64,000 nucleotides of DNA from Candidatus Melainabacteria bacterium (GTDB taxonomy: Bacteria > Cyanobacteriota > Vampirovibrionia > Obscuribacterales > Obscuribacteraceae): NCBI GenBank assembly GCA_003153555.1, contig PLZS01000130.1, positions 62,001 through 126,000 on the forward strand, written 5' to 3'. This document shows positions 26,580 through 35,453 of the stretch, piece after piece. The number at the start of each line of letters is the position of its first letter. Positions within the stretch are counted from its first letter, which is position 1. A program made the translations under genes and the position numbers. The notes under the pieces are model-generated. The model saw only the letters and a list, made by a program, of their open reading frames with translations. It made no database searches and had not been told where the DNA came from.

Positions 26580-28004
26580 ATGCAAAAACTAGCTCTTGTA
26601 GGTTTGGGTGCGTCGGGTCTCTTTGCGTTAAAGGAATTAGCGGGAGCCGATGTTGAAGTACACGTTTTTGATGTAGGACCCGTCTATGAGAAGCGATACG
26701 CCTGCCCCATCGACCAGGGCAAGCTCACCGTTTGCCCGCCCAAAGCTTGCAGTTATTGCGCCCCTGGACAGTCAGCCGGTAGCTGGAACGACTTTAAGGT
26801 AATCCTGTCAGCTTCGCCAGTAATCGGCGGCAGGCTCTATGACCTGATCGGCGAGCAAGAACTTCAAAAGAGATTAGACAAGATTCGTGCCACGATTCTC
26901 GAACACGCCCCATGCGAGATTCCAGTCGTCACACCGAACCACGATGATGTGGAATGGATTAAAAAGAAAGCGACAATGGCGGGCATGGTTTATCACTATC
27001 AAGAATTGCTTCACTGCGGCTCAGACAATGCGCCCGCAATCAATTCAAGCATTCTTGGCGAAATAATCGACCAAGGTCCGAACATCATCTTTCACTGGGA
27101 CACCAAAGTAAACTCAGTTTCCAGACGCGGGGAAAAATTCGTTGTTCAACACGATCGTTACCGCAATCCAGGAACCGATGAACAGGAAGACAGTTTCGAT
27201 TACTGCGTTTTGTCGGTCGGTCGCGGCGGAGCGATGTGGCTGACGCAACAAGAGTTCTACAAGGCGCTCGACATTTATCCCGGACAAGTCGACATTGGTG
27301 TTCGAGTTGAGACCAGTTGCTTCTTCACTGAAGAAGTCGACAGACGTTTCTACGAACCTAAGCTCTACTACCGAAGCAAGCATGCAAATGATGTTGTGCG
27401 AAACTTCTGCTCGAATCCCAAGGGATTTGTCACTCCGGAAAATCATCGCGACTACGTCTTAGTCAATGGCCATTCGAAGATGTATGAAAAGTCTGAGAAC
27501 AACAACTTCGCTGTTCTTGTATCGAAGACTTTCACTAGACCCTTCAAAGATCCACAGCTCTATTCGCAAACGATCGCCAAAATCGCCAACATGCTCGCCG
27601 GTGGTGGTCCACTGATTCAGCGGCTCGGCGACCTTCGCGCTGGACGCCGAACAAAATCTTTAACCAACAACTTGATCAAACCAACATTAGAAGCAGAATG
27701 CGGCGACATCTCACTCGCTTATCCGCACCGCATTCTAGAGGGAATAGTCGAATATCTCGCCGCCTTTGACAAGATTTGCCCTGGTATCGCAGATGATTCA
27801 ACCCTGCTCTATGCACCAGAATGCAAGAGCTATCCGGATTCAATTACCGTCAACAAAAATATGGAAACGACAATTCCTAACCTGTTTATCATTGGCGACT
27901 CAAGCAGTTGGACACGCGGTGTCGGCCAAGCAGCAAGCAGCGGCTTACTTGCAGGCGAAGGCGTTCGTAAAAAACTGAAAGATCTCGTCAAAGTAACCGC
28001 TTAG
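26580..28004 (+). CDS. FAD-dependent oxidoreductase (COG2509-like)
   Basis: The 474-residue flavoprotein opens with a Rossmann FAD loop (LVGLGASGLFAL) and closes with the usual second FAD contact, LFIIGDSSSWTRGVGQAASSG. Near residues 40-60 a cysteine run C-x9-C-x4-C-x2-C (ACPID...CPPKACSYC) suggests an iron-sulfur or zinc site and matches the family habit of a Cys-rich insert. The substrate of these 'uncharacterised FAD dehydrogenases' is not known. GAGG is only two bases from the ATG. It is followed by the separate promoter of the ABC-F gene. Confidence 0.8.
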   Translation: MQKLALVGLGASGLFALKELAGADVEVHVFDVGPVYEKRYACPIDQGKLTVCPPKACSYCAPGQSAGSWNDFKVILSASPVIGGRLYDLIGEQELQKRLDKIRATILEHAPCEIPVVTPNHDDVEWIKKKATMAGMVYHYQELLHCGSDNAPAINSSILGEIIDQGPNIIFHWDTKVNSVSRRGEKFVVQHDRYRNPGTDEQEDSFDYCVLSVGRGGAMWLTQQEFYKALDIYPGQVDIGVRVETSCFFTEEVDRRFYEPKLYYRSKHANDVVRNFCSNPKGFVTPENHRDYVLVNGHSKMYEKSENNNFAVLVSKTFTRPFKDPQLYSQTIAKIANMLAGGGPLIQRLGDLRAGRRTKSLTNNLIKPTLEAECGDISLAYPHRILEGIVEYLAAFDKICPGIADDSTLLYAPECKSYPDSITVNKNMETTIPNLFIIGDSSSWTRGVGQAASSGLLAGEGVRKKLKDLVKVTA

Positions 28005-28020
28005 AATTAGAACATCTCCT

Positions 28021-28049
28021 TTGACTTCTACTTTATCTTGCGGTATATT
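28021..28049 (+). promoter_or_regulatory. promoter of the ABC-F gene
   Basis: TTGACT (28021-28026) and TATATT (28044-28049) with an optimal 17-base spacer form one of the best sigma-70-type promoters in the window. Transcription from about 28056 gives a leader of roughly 360 bases. Confidence 0.75.
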
Positions 28050-28055
28050 CGAATT

Positions 28056-28416
28056 GCGGCAACACATACAGCACCGCATTCTTTTTAAGGAACACACCAC
28101 GATGATAGACAAAGCAAGTCGTTAAGCAGGTTTCAGGACTATTTCACTTCGGTTGAAGTGGAACGAACTGACTTGCCGCGTCTGTTTTGTGCGTGCGTGT
28201 AGTTTACAGATTACATCTATGTTGGAGTGGATTTATATCCGCGCCTAAGCAAAGAAGACGTGGTACCACTTCGGTGGAGCACGGCGTCACGCACCACTTC
28301 AAGCGGGACGTGACACCAGTTATTGCTGGATATATAAGCACGCACCAAATCGAATCGGTCGTGACTATTCAGTTCAGTTCGGCTTCCTGAGCCATTTCTC
28401 GGCAAAGGAGGATTAT
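28056..28416 (+). promoter_or_regulatory. structured leader with upstream ORF before the ABC-F gene
   Basis: The leader contains a seven-codon ORF followed by competing hairpins. GCAAGTC (28114-28120, inside the small ORF) pairs with GACTTGC (28170-28176), enclosing a TTTCACTTC/GAAGTGGAA stem (28142-28163). GAAGTGG could instead pair with CCACTTC at 28266-28272 or 28294-28300. A C(UUCG)G-capped CCAC/GTGG stem (28266-28277) and GTCACG/CGTGAC (28286-28314) follow. A ribosome on the small ORF would block the first long stem. This layout recalls attenuators of antibiotic-resistance ABC-F genes. Confidence 0.55.
28102..28125 (+). CDS. putative seven-residue leader peptide
   Basis: ATG 28102 with AAGGA about 10 bases upstream encodes MIDKASR and stops at TAA 28123-28125. 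Its last codons form one arm of a long hairpin, so ribosome stalling here could change folding of the leader and expression of the ABC-F gene. Confidence 0.4.
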   Translation: MIDKASR

Positions 28417-30084
28417 ATGTTGCGTATAGCGAATCTCCGTAAATATTACGGAGATAGATTGTTGTTCGAAAATGTCAGCTTTGAAATAAGCGCTGGTGAA
28501 AAAGTTAGTGTGGTCGGTGCGAACGGCAGCGGCAAATCAACGCTGCTAAAAATGTTAGCGGGACTGCTGGAAGCTGACGATGGATCCGTTCGCGCTTACG
28601 GTAATCCAACGATAGCCTATCTTCCTCAGCATCTGGAGGAAGACGGCGCCATCAGCCTGGGAGAATATCTCGTCTCGGAATTCTATGAAGCACAAAGATC
28701 TTTAAATCAATTGGAGAAGAAGTTACAGGATGAGGATGACGACTGTTTCGACAGGTATACAAAAGCCTTTGAAAGGTTCGAGCGCGCGGGCGGATATGCG
28801 CTTGAAGAACGACTTGAAAGTATTCTTGAGGGACTACAAATGCAACACGTTGAGTTGCATCGTTCAATCAATTCATTAAGTGGTGGTGAACGAACAAGAG
28901 TTGCTGTGGCCCGCGTTCTCCTTTTGCGAGCCGACATTTTACTGCTTGACGAACCCACTAATAATTTGGATTTGGCAGGACTGGAATGGCTGGAGCGCAC
29001 TTTGGCAAATTGCGCTTCTTCATGCTTGATCGTTTCTCACGATCGCACATTTCTTGATCGTGTTACGACGCGCACGCTTGAAATAGATCCGGTAAGTAAC
29101 CAGATTACCAACTATTCCGGCAACTACAGCTGGTACAAATCGCGAAAGAGACAGGATGAAGAACGACAGCTACGGCAGTTTAAGGAACAACAAATCAAGA
29201 TAAAGCGCCTAACAGAAGACATCAAAGCAGTCAAATGTCAGGCAATTGTCACCGAGAAAAGCACACAAAATGATTACATTCGTGGACGTGCGAAGAAAGT
29301 AGCAGCCAAAGCAAAAGCGCGCGAAGCTCGTTTAACTCGCATGATTGATTTGGAGAAAATTGAGAAACCCCGAGTCACAGAACAGCCAAAATTCTCTCTT
29401 CATGGGCATCTTCAATATTCTTCCAGCTTGATTCAAGCAGAAGAATTGTCGTATAAAATCCAAGGCAGCCAAATATTAGCTGGACTGAACTTAAACGTAG
29501 TCGGCTCGTCGCGAATCGCGGTGACGGGAGACAACGGTAGTGGCAAATCAACATTGTTGAAACTATTCGTCGGAGAACTGGCGCCGACATCTGGTTCAAT
29601 AAACAAGAAGCCTGATCTGCGCATCGGCTATCTACCCCAGCATCAAGAGTCCCTTCCGAATGATCAAACTGTCTTGGAATGTTTCAAATCGCTAATCGAG
29701 ACAAGCAACAGACAACGAACAATGGCATCAAATATGGTGCGTGACCGAACACTTTCGGATGGTGACATTCGCACTTTGCTGCATCGATTTCAATTTGCTC
29801 GAAGCGATGTCTTTAAGAAGGTCAATGTCTTGAGTCGCGGTGAGCGAACCAAATTGATTCTGGCAACTTTTATGGCTTCCAATGTTGACTTGCTAGTCAT
29901 GGATGAGCCAACGAATCACCTGGACATGGAAACCATTGAGTGCTTGCAACACGCACTGAACTCTTACAACGGAGCGCTAATAGTAATCAGTCACGATCGC
30001 TATTTTCTTGAAAATCTATCACCAGATTGCGTCTGGCACTTAAAGCACCAAACCCTTGTAGAAAGATGGAGTGGATGCGACTAA
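28417..30084 (+). CDS. ABC-F family ATPase (ribosome-acting)
   Basis: The 555-residue protein has two ABC domains in tandem with no membrane segment. Walker A loops are GANGSGKST (near 34) and GDNGSGKST (near 370), signatures LSGGE and LSRGE, and Walker B regions LLLDEPTNNLD and LVMDEPTNHLD. Between them is the charged coiled linker of ABC-F proteins, which enters the ribosomal exit site. ABC-F members regulate translation or protect ribosomes from antibiotics. AAAGGAGG before ATG 28417 is a strong ribosome site. The long leader argues for an induced, protection-type role, which is inference. Its end overlaps the convergent TPR gene by four bases. Confidence 0.93.
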   Translation: MLRIANLRKYYGDRLLFENVSFEISAGEKVSVVGANGSGKSTLLKMLAGLLEADDGSVRAYGNPTIAYLPQHLEEDGAISLGEYLVSEFYEAQRSLNQLEKKLQDEDDDCFDRYTKAFERFERAGGYALEERLESILEGLQMQHVELHRSINSLSGGERTRVAVARVLLLRADILLLDEPTNNLDLAGLEWLERTLANCASSCLIVSHDRTFLDRVTTRTLEIDPVSNQITNYSGNYSWYKSRKRQDEERQLRQFKEQQIKIKRLTEDIKAVKCQAIVTEKSTQNDYIRGRAKKVAAKAKAREARLTRMIDLEKIEKPRVTEQPKFSLHGHLQYSSSLIQAEELSYKIQGSQILAGLNLNVVGSSRIAVTGDNGSGKSTLLKLFVGELAPTSGSINKKPDLRIGYLPQHQESLPNDQTVLECFKSLIETSNRQRTMASNMVRDRTLSDGDIRTLLHRFQFARSDVFKKVNVLSRGERTKLILATFMASNVDLLVMDEPTNHLDMETIECLQHALNSYNGALIVISHDRYFLENLSPDCVWHLKHQTLVERWSGCD

Positions 30085-31343
30085 CCCGTCCAAGAACCAG
30101 GTTCATCGTCGTCTTCTTCGGTATCCTGCATTTTCTTTTGCAAGGCTGCGTAACGTGACATAAGCGCTGCCACGTCCGGGTGCTCAGAACCAAGCGACTC
30201 GCTCATTCCCAATCCCCATTTATAGAGACGATCCGCCTCACTAAAGTTCGCTTGCTCTTCATACAATTCCGCCAAATTTCGCAATGCCTTTGCCACGCCT
30301 GGATGCTCTTGTCCAAGATTTTCCTGCGTAATCGTCAATGCGCGCCAATATAAAGGTTCTGCTTCTGCGCAGTTGCCTTGATCTTGGTAAACCTCAGCCA
30401 AGCTGTTCAGAATTTCGGCCACGTGCATGTGGTTTGGTCCCCAATCCTTGGTCCGAATTTCCAGCAACGTCTTGTATAAAGGCTCAGCTTGGTGATATTT
30501 GCACTGCAGATGAAAGAGAAGCGCCAGGTTGCTTAGACTCTGAGCTGTGCTCGGGTGCTCTACTCCAAGAGCGTTTTGCCGAATTTTGAGCGCCCGCCAA
30601 TGAATCCGCTCCGCCTCCTCAAACTTGCTCTTCATTCGATAAAGTTCAGCCTGATAATTGAGCACGGTAGCTACGCTTGGATGATCGGCGCCCCAATTGT
30701 CCTCTGCGATTTTCAAAGCGCGCTCGTACAGAGGCTCAGCATTATCATATTTGCCGGATGCATGGTAGACGAGCGCCAAATTTGTCAGGTTGGGACCGAT
30801 GCTCGGATGCTCCAACCCCAAAGTCGACTCTCGAATCGTCAGGGCCTTCTGGAAAAGCGGTTCGGCTTGGGCGTACTTGCCGTGGGCTTTGTAGAAATCA
30901 GCCAAACCTTCCAACGTGCTTGCAATGCCCAACTGGTCGGGCTCGGTATGGTTTTCATAGATCGCCAGAGCACGCCTGAAATAAGGTTCGACCTCGGCAA
31001 AGCGACCCTGTGCACGATAGACCATAGCAATTTTGTTCAAACATTCAGCGGCCCCAAGGCTCTCCTCGCCTTGCGACTTTTCACGAATGGCCAAAGCTGT
31101 CCGATAAACCTGATCGGCTTCGACATACCAACCCTGCGTCCAGTAAAGATCGCCCAGAGAAATCAGTATTCCGGCTTTAACGGCAGCGGTGCTGCCATCG
31201 CCGCGTTCCTTGCCGACACTTTCAGCCTCGCAAAGAGCCTTCTGATATAGCTTTTCAGCATCGCTATACTGCGACAACTCGAACGCCTTTGTTGCCGCTT
31301 TGAGGTAGGAATCCCAATCCAGAGTCTCTTTAGTGCTTTCCAT
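30081..31343 (-). CDS. tetratricopeptide repeat protein (kinesin-light-chain type)
   Basis: The 420-residue protein consists almost entirely of about nine 42-residue TPR units of the kinesin-light-chain style, with repeated AEPLY.RAL and GxEHPxVAxxLxNLA patterns. It is soluble, without signal peptide, and ends in an acidic tail (TEEDDDEPGS). Such arrays are protein-binding scaffolds; the partner is unknown. It is expressed convergently to the ABC-F gene, whose stop it overlaps. Confidence 0.85.
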   Translation of the reverse strand: MESTKETLDWDSYLKAATKAFELSQYSDAEKLYQKALCEAESVGKERGDGSTAAVKAGILISLGDLYWTQGWYVEADQVYRTALAIREKSQGEESLGAAECLNKIAMVYRAQGRFAEVEPYFRRALAIYENHTEPDQLGIASTLEGLADFYKAHGKYAQAEPLFQKALTIRESTLGLEHPSIGPNLTNLALVYHASGKYDNAEPLYERALKIAEDNWGADHPSVATVLNYQAELYRMKSKFEEAERIHWRALKIRQNALGVEHPSTAQSLSNLALLFHLQCKYHQAEPLYKTLLEIRTKDWGPNHMHVAEILNSLAEVYQDQGNCAEAEPLYWRALTITQENLGQEHPGVAKALRNLAELYEEQANFSEADRLYKWGLGMSESLGSEHPDVAALMSRYAALQKKMQDTEEDDDEPGSWTG

Positions 31344-31535
31344 TGCCTGAAGAATCCTATGCCTAACCGCTCTCTATTAATATGCCCAACCAATTCGAAA
31401 TAATAGTACGAAGTCCTGCTCCGAAGATTTTGACGTCCTAATGCAAACAGTTGCGAAACTGTTTGGGCAAAGCTAGAGAAAAGCAAGGAAAGACCATAGC
31501 CTAGAGAGAGTAATTAAACAACGACCGAGGTGGAC

Positions 31536-32441
31536 ATGATTTCAATGACCAAAACAATTCCTGAAAAGACAAAATCAAGGAGTCGCTGGACGCCAAAAGT
31601 TACAAAATTCGATGTCCTCAAGCTGGTAATTTTATACGCAGCATTATCGCCGTTGTTAGGGATGGGAATATATAACCACTTGCTTTTCTTTCCGTTCAAA
31701 GATCAGTATGACCTCAAAGACGCATTTAAGAAAATCGAATCTGCCACCAATTCAAAAAAATTCAATGTCACCATATCCAGTGGCAAAGACCAAAAGCTCA
31801 ACGGTTGGTATTTCAAGCTGGCGAACTCGAAAAAATTGTTTCTAGTTAGTCATGGGAATGGCGGAAACATTGGTCACCGCCTCTTAATTATTCCAACATT
31901 ATTGACGTGTGGCTGTTCAGTCTTGCTATATGACTATCAAGGCTATGGACAAAGCACGGGCGAACCGTCGATCGCCGCTATCAAGGAAGATGGGCTGGCG
32001 GTGTACGATTACGCCACCACCAAATTGCACTTCGCTCCCAAAGATATCATCGTTTACGGTGAATCTTTAGGCTCAGGAGTGAGTGTGAATATCGCGAAAA
32101 ATCGCCCCGTTGGTGGTATCGTGCTTCAGTCCGGATTCGCTTCTCTGTCTATGGCTGCGAAGGAAAGATTGCCTTGGTTATCGTTATATCCACCAATTGC
32201 CTTTAGCAATATCGAGCTGGACAACGCCGGATATCTTCACGGTCAACATGCACCGCTGCTGCTTGTCCATGGTGACAAAGACGTAGTGGTGCCGATCAGA
32301 CATGCCGATAAAGTATTCGCAGAAGCAAGCGAACCAAAAGAGTTAGTAAAGTTCGCCGGTGCTGGACATAATGACATTTACACATTGCAGCCCAAATTAT
32401 TTGCCACCACACTGACAAGTTTCGTACACGCGCTACCGTAG
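31536..32441 (+). CDS. membrane-anchored alpha/beta hydrolase (paralogue 1)
   Basis: The 301-residue protein has one N-terminal transmembrane segment (LKLVILYAALSPLLGMGIY) followed by an alpha/beta hydrolase domain. The oxyanion loop is SHGNGGN, the nucleophile elbow is YGESLGSG, and the acid and histidine lie in HGDKDVVVP and GAGHNDIY. Homologues of this type (ABHD12/13-like, YfhR-like) are lipases or thioesterases. ATG 31536 follows GAGG by five bases. A close paralogue starts at 34465. Confidence 0.88.
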   Translation: MISMTKTIPEKTKSRSRWTPKVTKFDVLKLVILYAALSPLLGMGIYNHLLFFPFKDQYDLKDAFKKIESATNSKKFNVTISSGKDQKLNGWYFKLANSKKLFLVSHGNGGNIGHRLLIIPTLLTCGCSVLLYDYQGYGQSTGEPSIAAIKEDGLAVYDYATTKLHFAPKDIIVYGESLGSGVSVNIAKNRPVGGIVLQSGFASLSMAAKERLPWLSLYPPIAFSNIELDNAGYLHGQHAPLLLVHGDKDVVVPIRHADKVFAEASEPKELVKFAGAGHNDIYTLQPKLFATTLTSFVHALP

Positions 32442-32447
32442 ATTGCA

Positions 32448-33131
32448 TTACGGGTCTAGATCTTTATCAGTCGAATCTGGTTCGTTATTCTCAACGTGAC
32501 TTGCATTGTTCGCCAGTTTGGCATACTCAACGCTGGCTCGCCAGGCAGCTATAGCACTTTCGCACGAGTAACCAACGATGATCAATCCAGCCACCGGATC
32601 GGCCCAATAAAAATCGCAAAACGCGCTTAGCAGTAATCCGGACATGACAGCTAATGCAATATATGCATCAACACGATTCATTTGGGCAACATGCACCAAA
32701 ACTTGATTGTGGAGTGCCAAACCAACTCTTCGCTTGTTCGACGACAACGCCCACATTGCAAAATAAGTGAGTCCTAGCCAGAAAATACCAACGTATGTAG
32801 CAGCGTAATGCTTCCCTGCTAACAATCCAATGATAGATCGACCTAGCACATACAGAGTCAGCGCAGCATAACCAAGAGCAATCACTTTCAAAGCAAGAGT
32901 TTCGCGATTTCTGTCCAAACCACTGAGCTGGGCGAGCACCACAACTGAAGCGAAGACATGCATCAACGAGACAAGCGCCATGCCAGTGAGCGCAACCGAC
33001 ATATGCATGCCCAGAGCCCAAGACAGTACCGCCAGCCCAAGCAAGTTCCAGACCATAGTCCAATATTCAAACTTATTTCCAAGCTTTATCAGCCGAGCGG
33101 TTTCAACAGCCAGATGTGGGTGGTTTTGCAT
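32448..33131 (-). CDS. degenerate cation-efflux (CDF)-like membrane protein
   Basis: The 227-residue protein has about six hydrophobic helices and resembles the membrane half of CDF zinc/iron exporters, best seen in the ADPVAGLIIVGYSCESAIAAWR segment after a RVDAYIALAVMSG helix. The HxxxD/DxxxD metal sites of true CDF helices 2 and 5 are not intact, and the cytoplasmic ferredoxin-like domain is missing. It may therefore not transport metal. The frame is open back to 33320; I take ATG 33131 because homology-like sequence begins just after it, but no good ribosome site marks any start. Confidence 0.6.
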   Translation of the reverse strand: MQNHPHLAVETARLIKLGNKFEYWTMVWNLLGLAVLSWALGMHMSVALTGMALVSLMHVFASVVVLAQLSGLDRNRETLALKVIALGYAALTLYVLGRSIIGLLAGKHYAATYVGIFWLGLTYFAMWALSSNKRRVGLALHNQVLVHVAQMNRVDAYIALAVMSGLLLSAFCDFYWADPVAGLIIVGYSCESAIAAWRASVEYAKLANNASHVENNEPDSTDKDLDP

Positions 33132-33420
33132 CGCGACATTGTACAACGCCTGAGGGCACGGGCGTCTCGGCGGATTCAGGACATCTGGGTGGACCTGGGC
33201 GCTGTTGCTTGAGTGTGAAATTCCAGAGCCGACTATACGTAAATACCGCTGACTATCCAGGATTCTGTCTTTCCGGTTAACCAACTCAACAGCCGAGAAG
33301 GCAGCAGGTAAGGGTCTCACGGCATCGTTACCCGAATGTGACCGAGCCGTAGTTTCCCGATTGTCGCCCGTCTAGCTTCCATCTACTCTATTCACAAGCA
33401 AGAGAAAAGAGGGCGGCCTG

Positions 33421-34338
33421 ATGCCAGATCATATTATCCATGAATTGAAACCTGGCTTGAAACCCATGGAATCCGAAAAGCTGCAGCCGGAAGTTGATGC
33501 AGTCACCAGGAAGCTATTTGACGATGTATCGCCCTCGATGGTGAAAATCAAAGTTGATGATGGCAGCGGCTCTGGATTTATCATCGACGCGAGTGGAGAC
33601 ATCGCCACAGACGCTCACGTTGTTCTCGGAAACAGGCACATCACGGTGATAACGTCAGACGGCGTCAAACATGCAGGTCGACTTAAAGCTCTCGATGACA
33701 TCAACGACTTGGCAATTATACACATTGAAGGAGAGCTTCCGAAGGATTTAAAGCCTTTGCACTTAGGCTCCAGCAAAGATTTAAAAGCGGATCAGTCAGT
33801 ATGGGCATTCGGACATCCGAGTGGCTGGGATCCTCTGTTCGTGGAACCTGGATATTTCCGTCGCACGGAAACAGGACAAGACGTATTGAGTGCAGAAAGT
33901 GAAGAAGTTCGCGAACACGCTAAGAAAGTGTTAGCTGGACTGACGCCAAAGGAAAAAGAAGAGGCAGACTCAGAGCTCAAGAAGCCAATGTTGAATGCTC
34001 GCGTCAACATTCAACATGGAAGTTCTGGTGGGCCGCTTCTCGATAGCGCAGGCAATGTCATTGGCATCACTGACCTCAGTAATCTGAATTCGAATTCGGA
34101 CTTCACGCCTGTTGAAAGCTTGATCGCGCTTATGAATCAGAAGACACCCAAATTCAATTTCACCTACAAATTGGATGATAAAGAACTGACACTCACTGAC
34201 ATTACAAGAACGAGCGGCGACTATCGCTCACCATTCGTGGACAACATAATCGTCATGGGTGACGCACAGAAAAAGCCAACGCCTCAGATGTTTCTGGCAC
34301 CAGATCCCGTAGGCGACATCATTAAATACAATATGTAG
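33421..34338 (+). CDS. trypsin-like serine protease (HtrA-type core, no PDZ)
   Basis: The 305-residue protein contains a chymotrypsin-fold protease of the DegP/HtrA type: histidine in ATDAHVVLG, aspartate in DDINDLAII, and nucleophile in QHGSSGGPLLD. A helical, charged insert (about residues 160-190) separates the acid and serine regions. There is no signal peptide, transmembrane helix or PDZ domain, so it is either cytoplasmic or exported unusually. It sits between two paralogous hydrolases. Confidence 0.82.
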   Translation: MPDHIIHELKPGLKPMESEKLQPEVDAVTRKLFDDVSPSMVKIKVDDGSGSGFIIDASGDIATDAHVVLGNRHITVITSDGVKHAGRLKALDDINDLAIIHIEGELPKDLKPLHLGSSKDLKADQSVWAFGHPSGWDPLFVEPGYFRRTETGQDVLSAESEEVREHAKKVLAGLTPKEKEEADSELKKPMLNARVNIQHGSSGGPLLDSAGNVIGITDLSNLNSNSDFTPVESLIALMNQKTPKFNFTYKLDDKELTLTDITRTSGDYRSPFVDNIIVMGDAQKKPTPQMFLAPDPVGDIIKYNM

Positions 34339-34382
34339 TTTGGATGAAAAATTTTTCCAACTATTAACACAGCTACCGCGCG

Positions 34383-34414
34383 AAATGGAGCGCGGCAATC
34401 CTTGCCGCCCATAG
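34383..34414 (-). repeat. dispersed hairpin repeat, copy 1 (inverted)
   Basis: Read on the minus strand: flank CTATGG, then stem GCGGCAA, loop GGA, stem TTGCCGC, then GCTCCATTT. The flanks match copy 5 at 63831 exactly while the stem bases differ in a compensated way. Confidence 0.75.
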
Positions 34415-34424
34415 AACCTAGTTC

Positions 34425-34450
34425 GGGGCGGATTGAAAATCCGCGCTTTC
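34425..34450 (+). repeat. dispersed hairpin repeat, copy 2
   Basis: Stem GCGGATT (34428-34434), loop GAA, stem AATCCGC (34438-34444), then GCTTTC. It faces copy 1 in opposite orientation 10 bases away, a paired arrangement directly upstream of the second hydrolase. Confidence 0.6.
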
Positions 34451-34464
34451 GGGCGGATTGGATT

Positions 34465-35352
34465 ATGCTAAAGCCTGTGAACAGAAAAAAATTAGCTATT
34501 CTCATTTCATTCGCTACCGTGTTTGCGATATTCGGTGGCATTTATCTGTTCGTGGCGTCGATGCTGTCACAGCCAAGCAATATCGATACACTTGTGTTGC
34601 GTCCCAAACCAGCGAACAAGAGTTACGAAGCCGATCCCGTTGCCGGGAGCAAGAAAACGTCACTGTTTATTCAGGCCAAAGATGGATTCAAAATCCACGC
34701 ATGGTTGTTTCGTGTTCCCAATTCCACCAAACTCACCATCGTCAGTCATGGGAATGCAGGAAATGTTTCCAACAGATTTTACATCGCAGATGCATTGGTC
34801 AAAGCAGGATCATCTGCGCTTGTATACGATTACCGCGGATATGGACTAAGCACTGGAAGTCCTACGATTTCAGGAATTCTCGAAGATGGATTGACGGTTT
34901 ACGACTATGCGCGCGATAAGATGCATTATCCAGCTAACGAAATATTGCTCTATGGAGAATCAATTGGCACCGCAGTCACGTGTCACATTGCAAGTCAACG
35001 ACAAGTTGCAGCCGTGATTTTACAATCTGGTATCGCCAATCTTCCCTCAGTCGCTAAGCATCTCTTTGTGCTGTTGAATATCTATCCTGATTTTGTGCTT
35101 CCAGAACCGCATCTCGATAATGCAAAGCTGATTAGCAAATTAAACGTGCCACTTCTGATCTTGCACGGAAGAAAGGATACGCTCGTACCTTTCGAAAATT
35201 CCGAACAGCTTTTTTCAAATGCGCATGAACCCAAGAAGTTGGTGATTCTCGATAACTGCGGACACAATGATATGGGAGTTCAGGACACCGAGCTCTTCTT
35301 AGGTTCAATCAAAAAGTTCATTGCGCAAGTGCAACGACTAACTCGCATTTAG
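34465..35352 (+). CDS. membrane-anchored alpha/beta hydrolase (paralogue 2)
   Basis: The 295-residue protein is a paralogue of the hydrolase at 31536, with the same plan. It has an N-terminal anchor (LAILISFATVFAIFGGIYLF), SHGNAGN oxyanion loop, YGESIGTA nucleophile elbow, HGRKDTLVP acid and NCGHNDM histidine. I use ATG 34465 because it gives a normal Lys/Arg-flanked membrane anchor; the frame is open to a TTG at 34402 inside the hairpin repeats. The ribosome site is weak. Confidence 0.87.
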   Translation: MLKPVNRKKLAILISFATVFAIFGGIYLFVASMLSQPSNIDTLVLRPKPANKSYEADPVAGSKKTSLFIQAKDGFKIHAWLFRVPNSTKLTIVSHGNAGNVSNRFYIADALVKAGSSALVYDYRGYGLSTGSPTISGILEDGLTVYDYARDKMHYPANEILLYGESIGTAVTCHIASQRQVAAVILQSGIANLPSVAKHLFVLLNIYPDFVLPEPHLDNAKLISKLNVPLLILHGRKDTLVPFENSEQLFSNAHEPKKLVILDNCGHNDMGVQDTELFLGSIKKFIAQVQRLTRI

Positions 35353-35423
35353 AACTTAAGAATGACGGCAAATACTAGTCAGTCACCGCACCATGAAATT
35401 GAGCTTGAAATTAAGCGACATTA

Positions 35424-35452
35424 GATGCCGGCAAGGATGCCGGCGCTCCCAG
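35424..35452 (+). repeat. dispersed hairpin repeat, copy 3
   Basis: Stem GCCGGCA (35427-35433), loop AGGA, stem TGCCGGC (35438-35444), then GCTCCCAG. It ends right at the stop codon of the MqnA/MqnD-like gene, so it could stabilise or end that transcript. Confidence 0.75.
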
Positions 35453-35453
35453 G

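Noticed and set aside
28187-28390. 67-codon rightward frame and an opposite 62-codon frame in the ABC-F leader
   Set aside because: Neither has a ribosome site or protein-like composition, and the stretch is better explained as a structured leader.
30555-31250. 231-codon rightward frame opposite the TPR gene
   Set aside because: It is a mirror of the repetitive TPR coding sequence, with no ribosome site and no plausible protein features.
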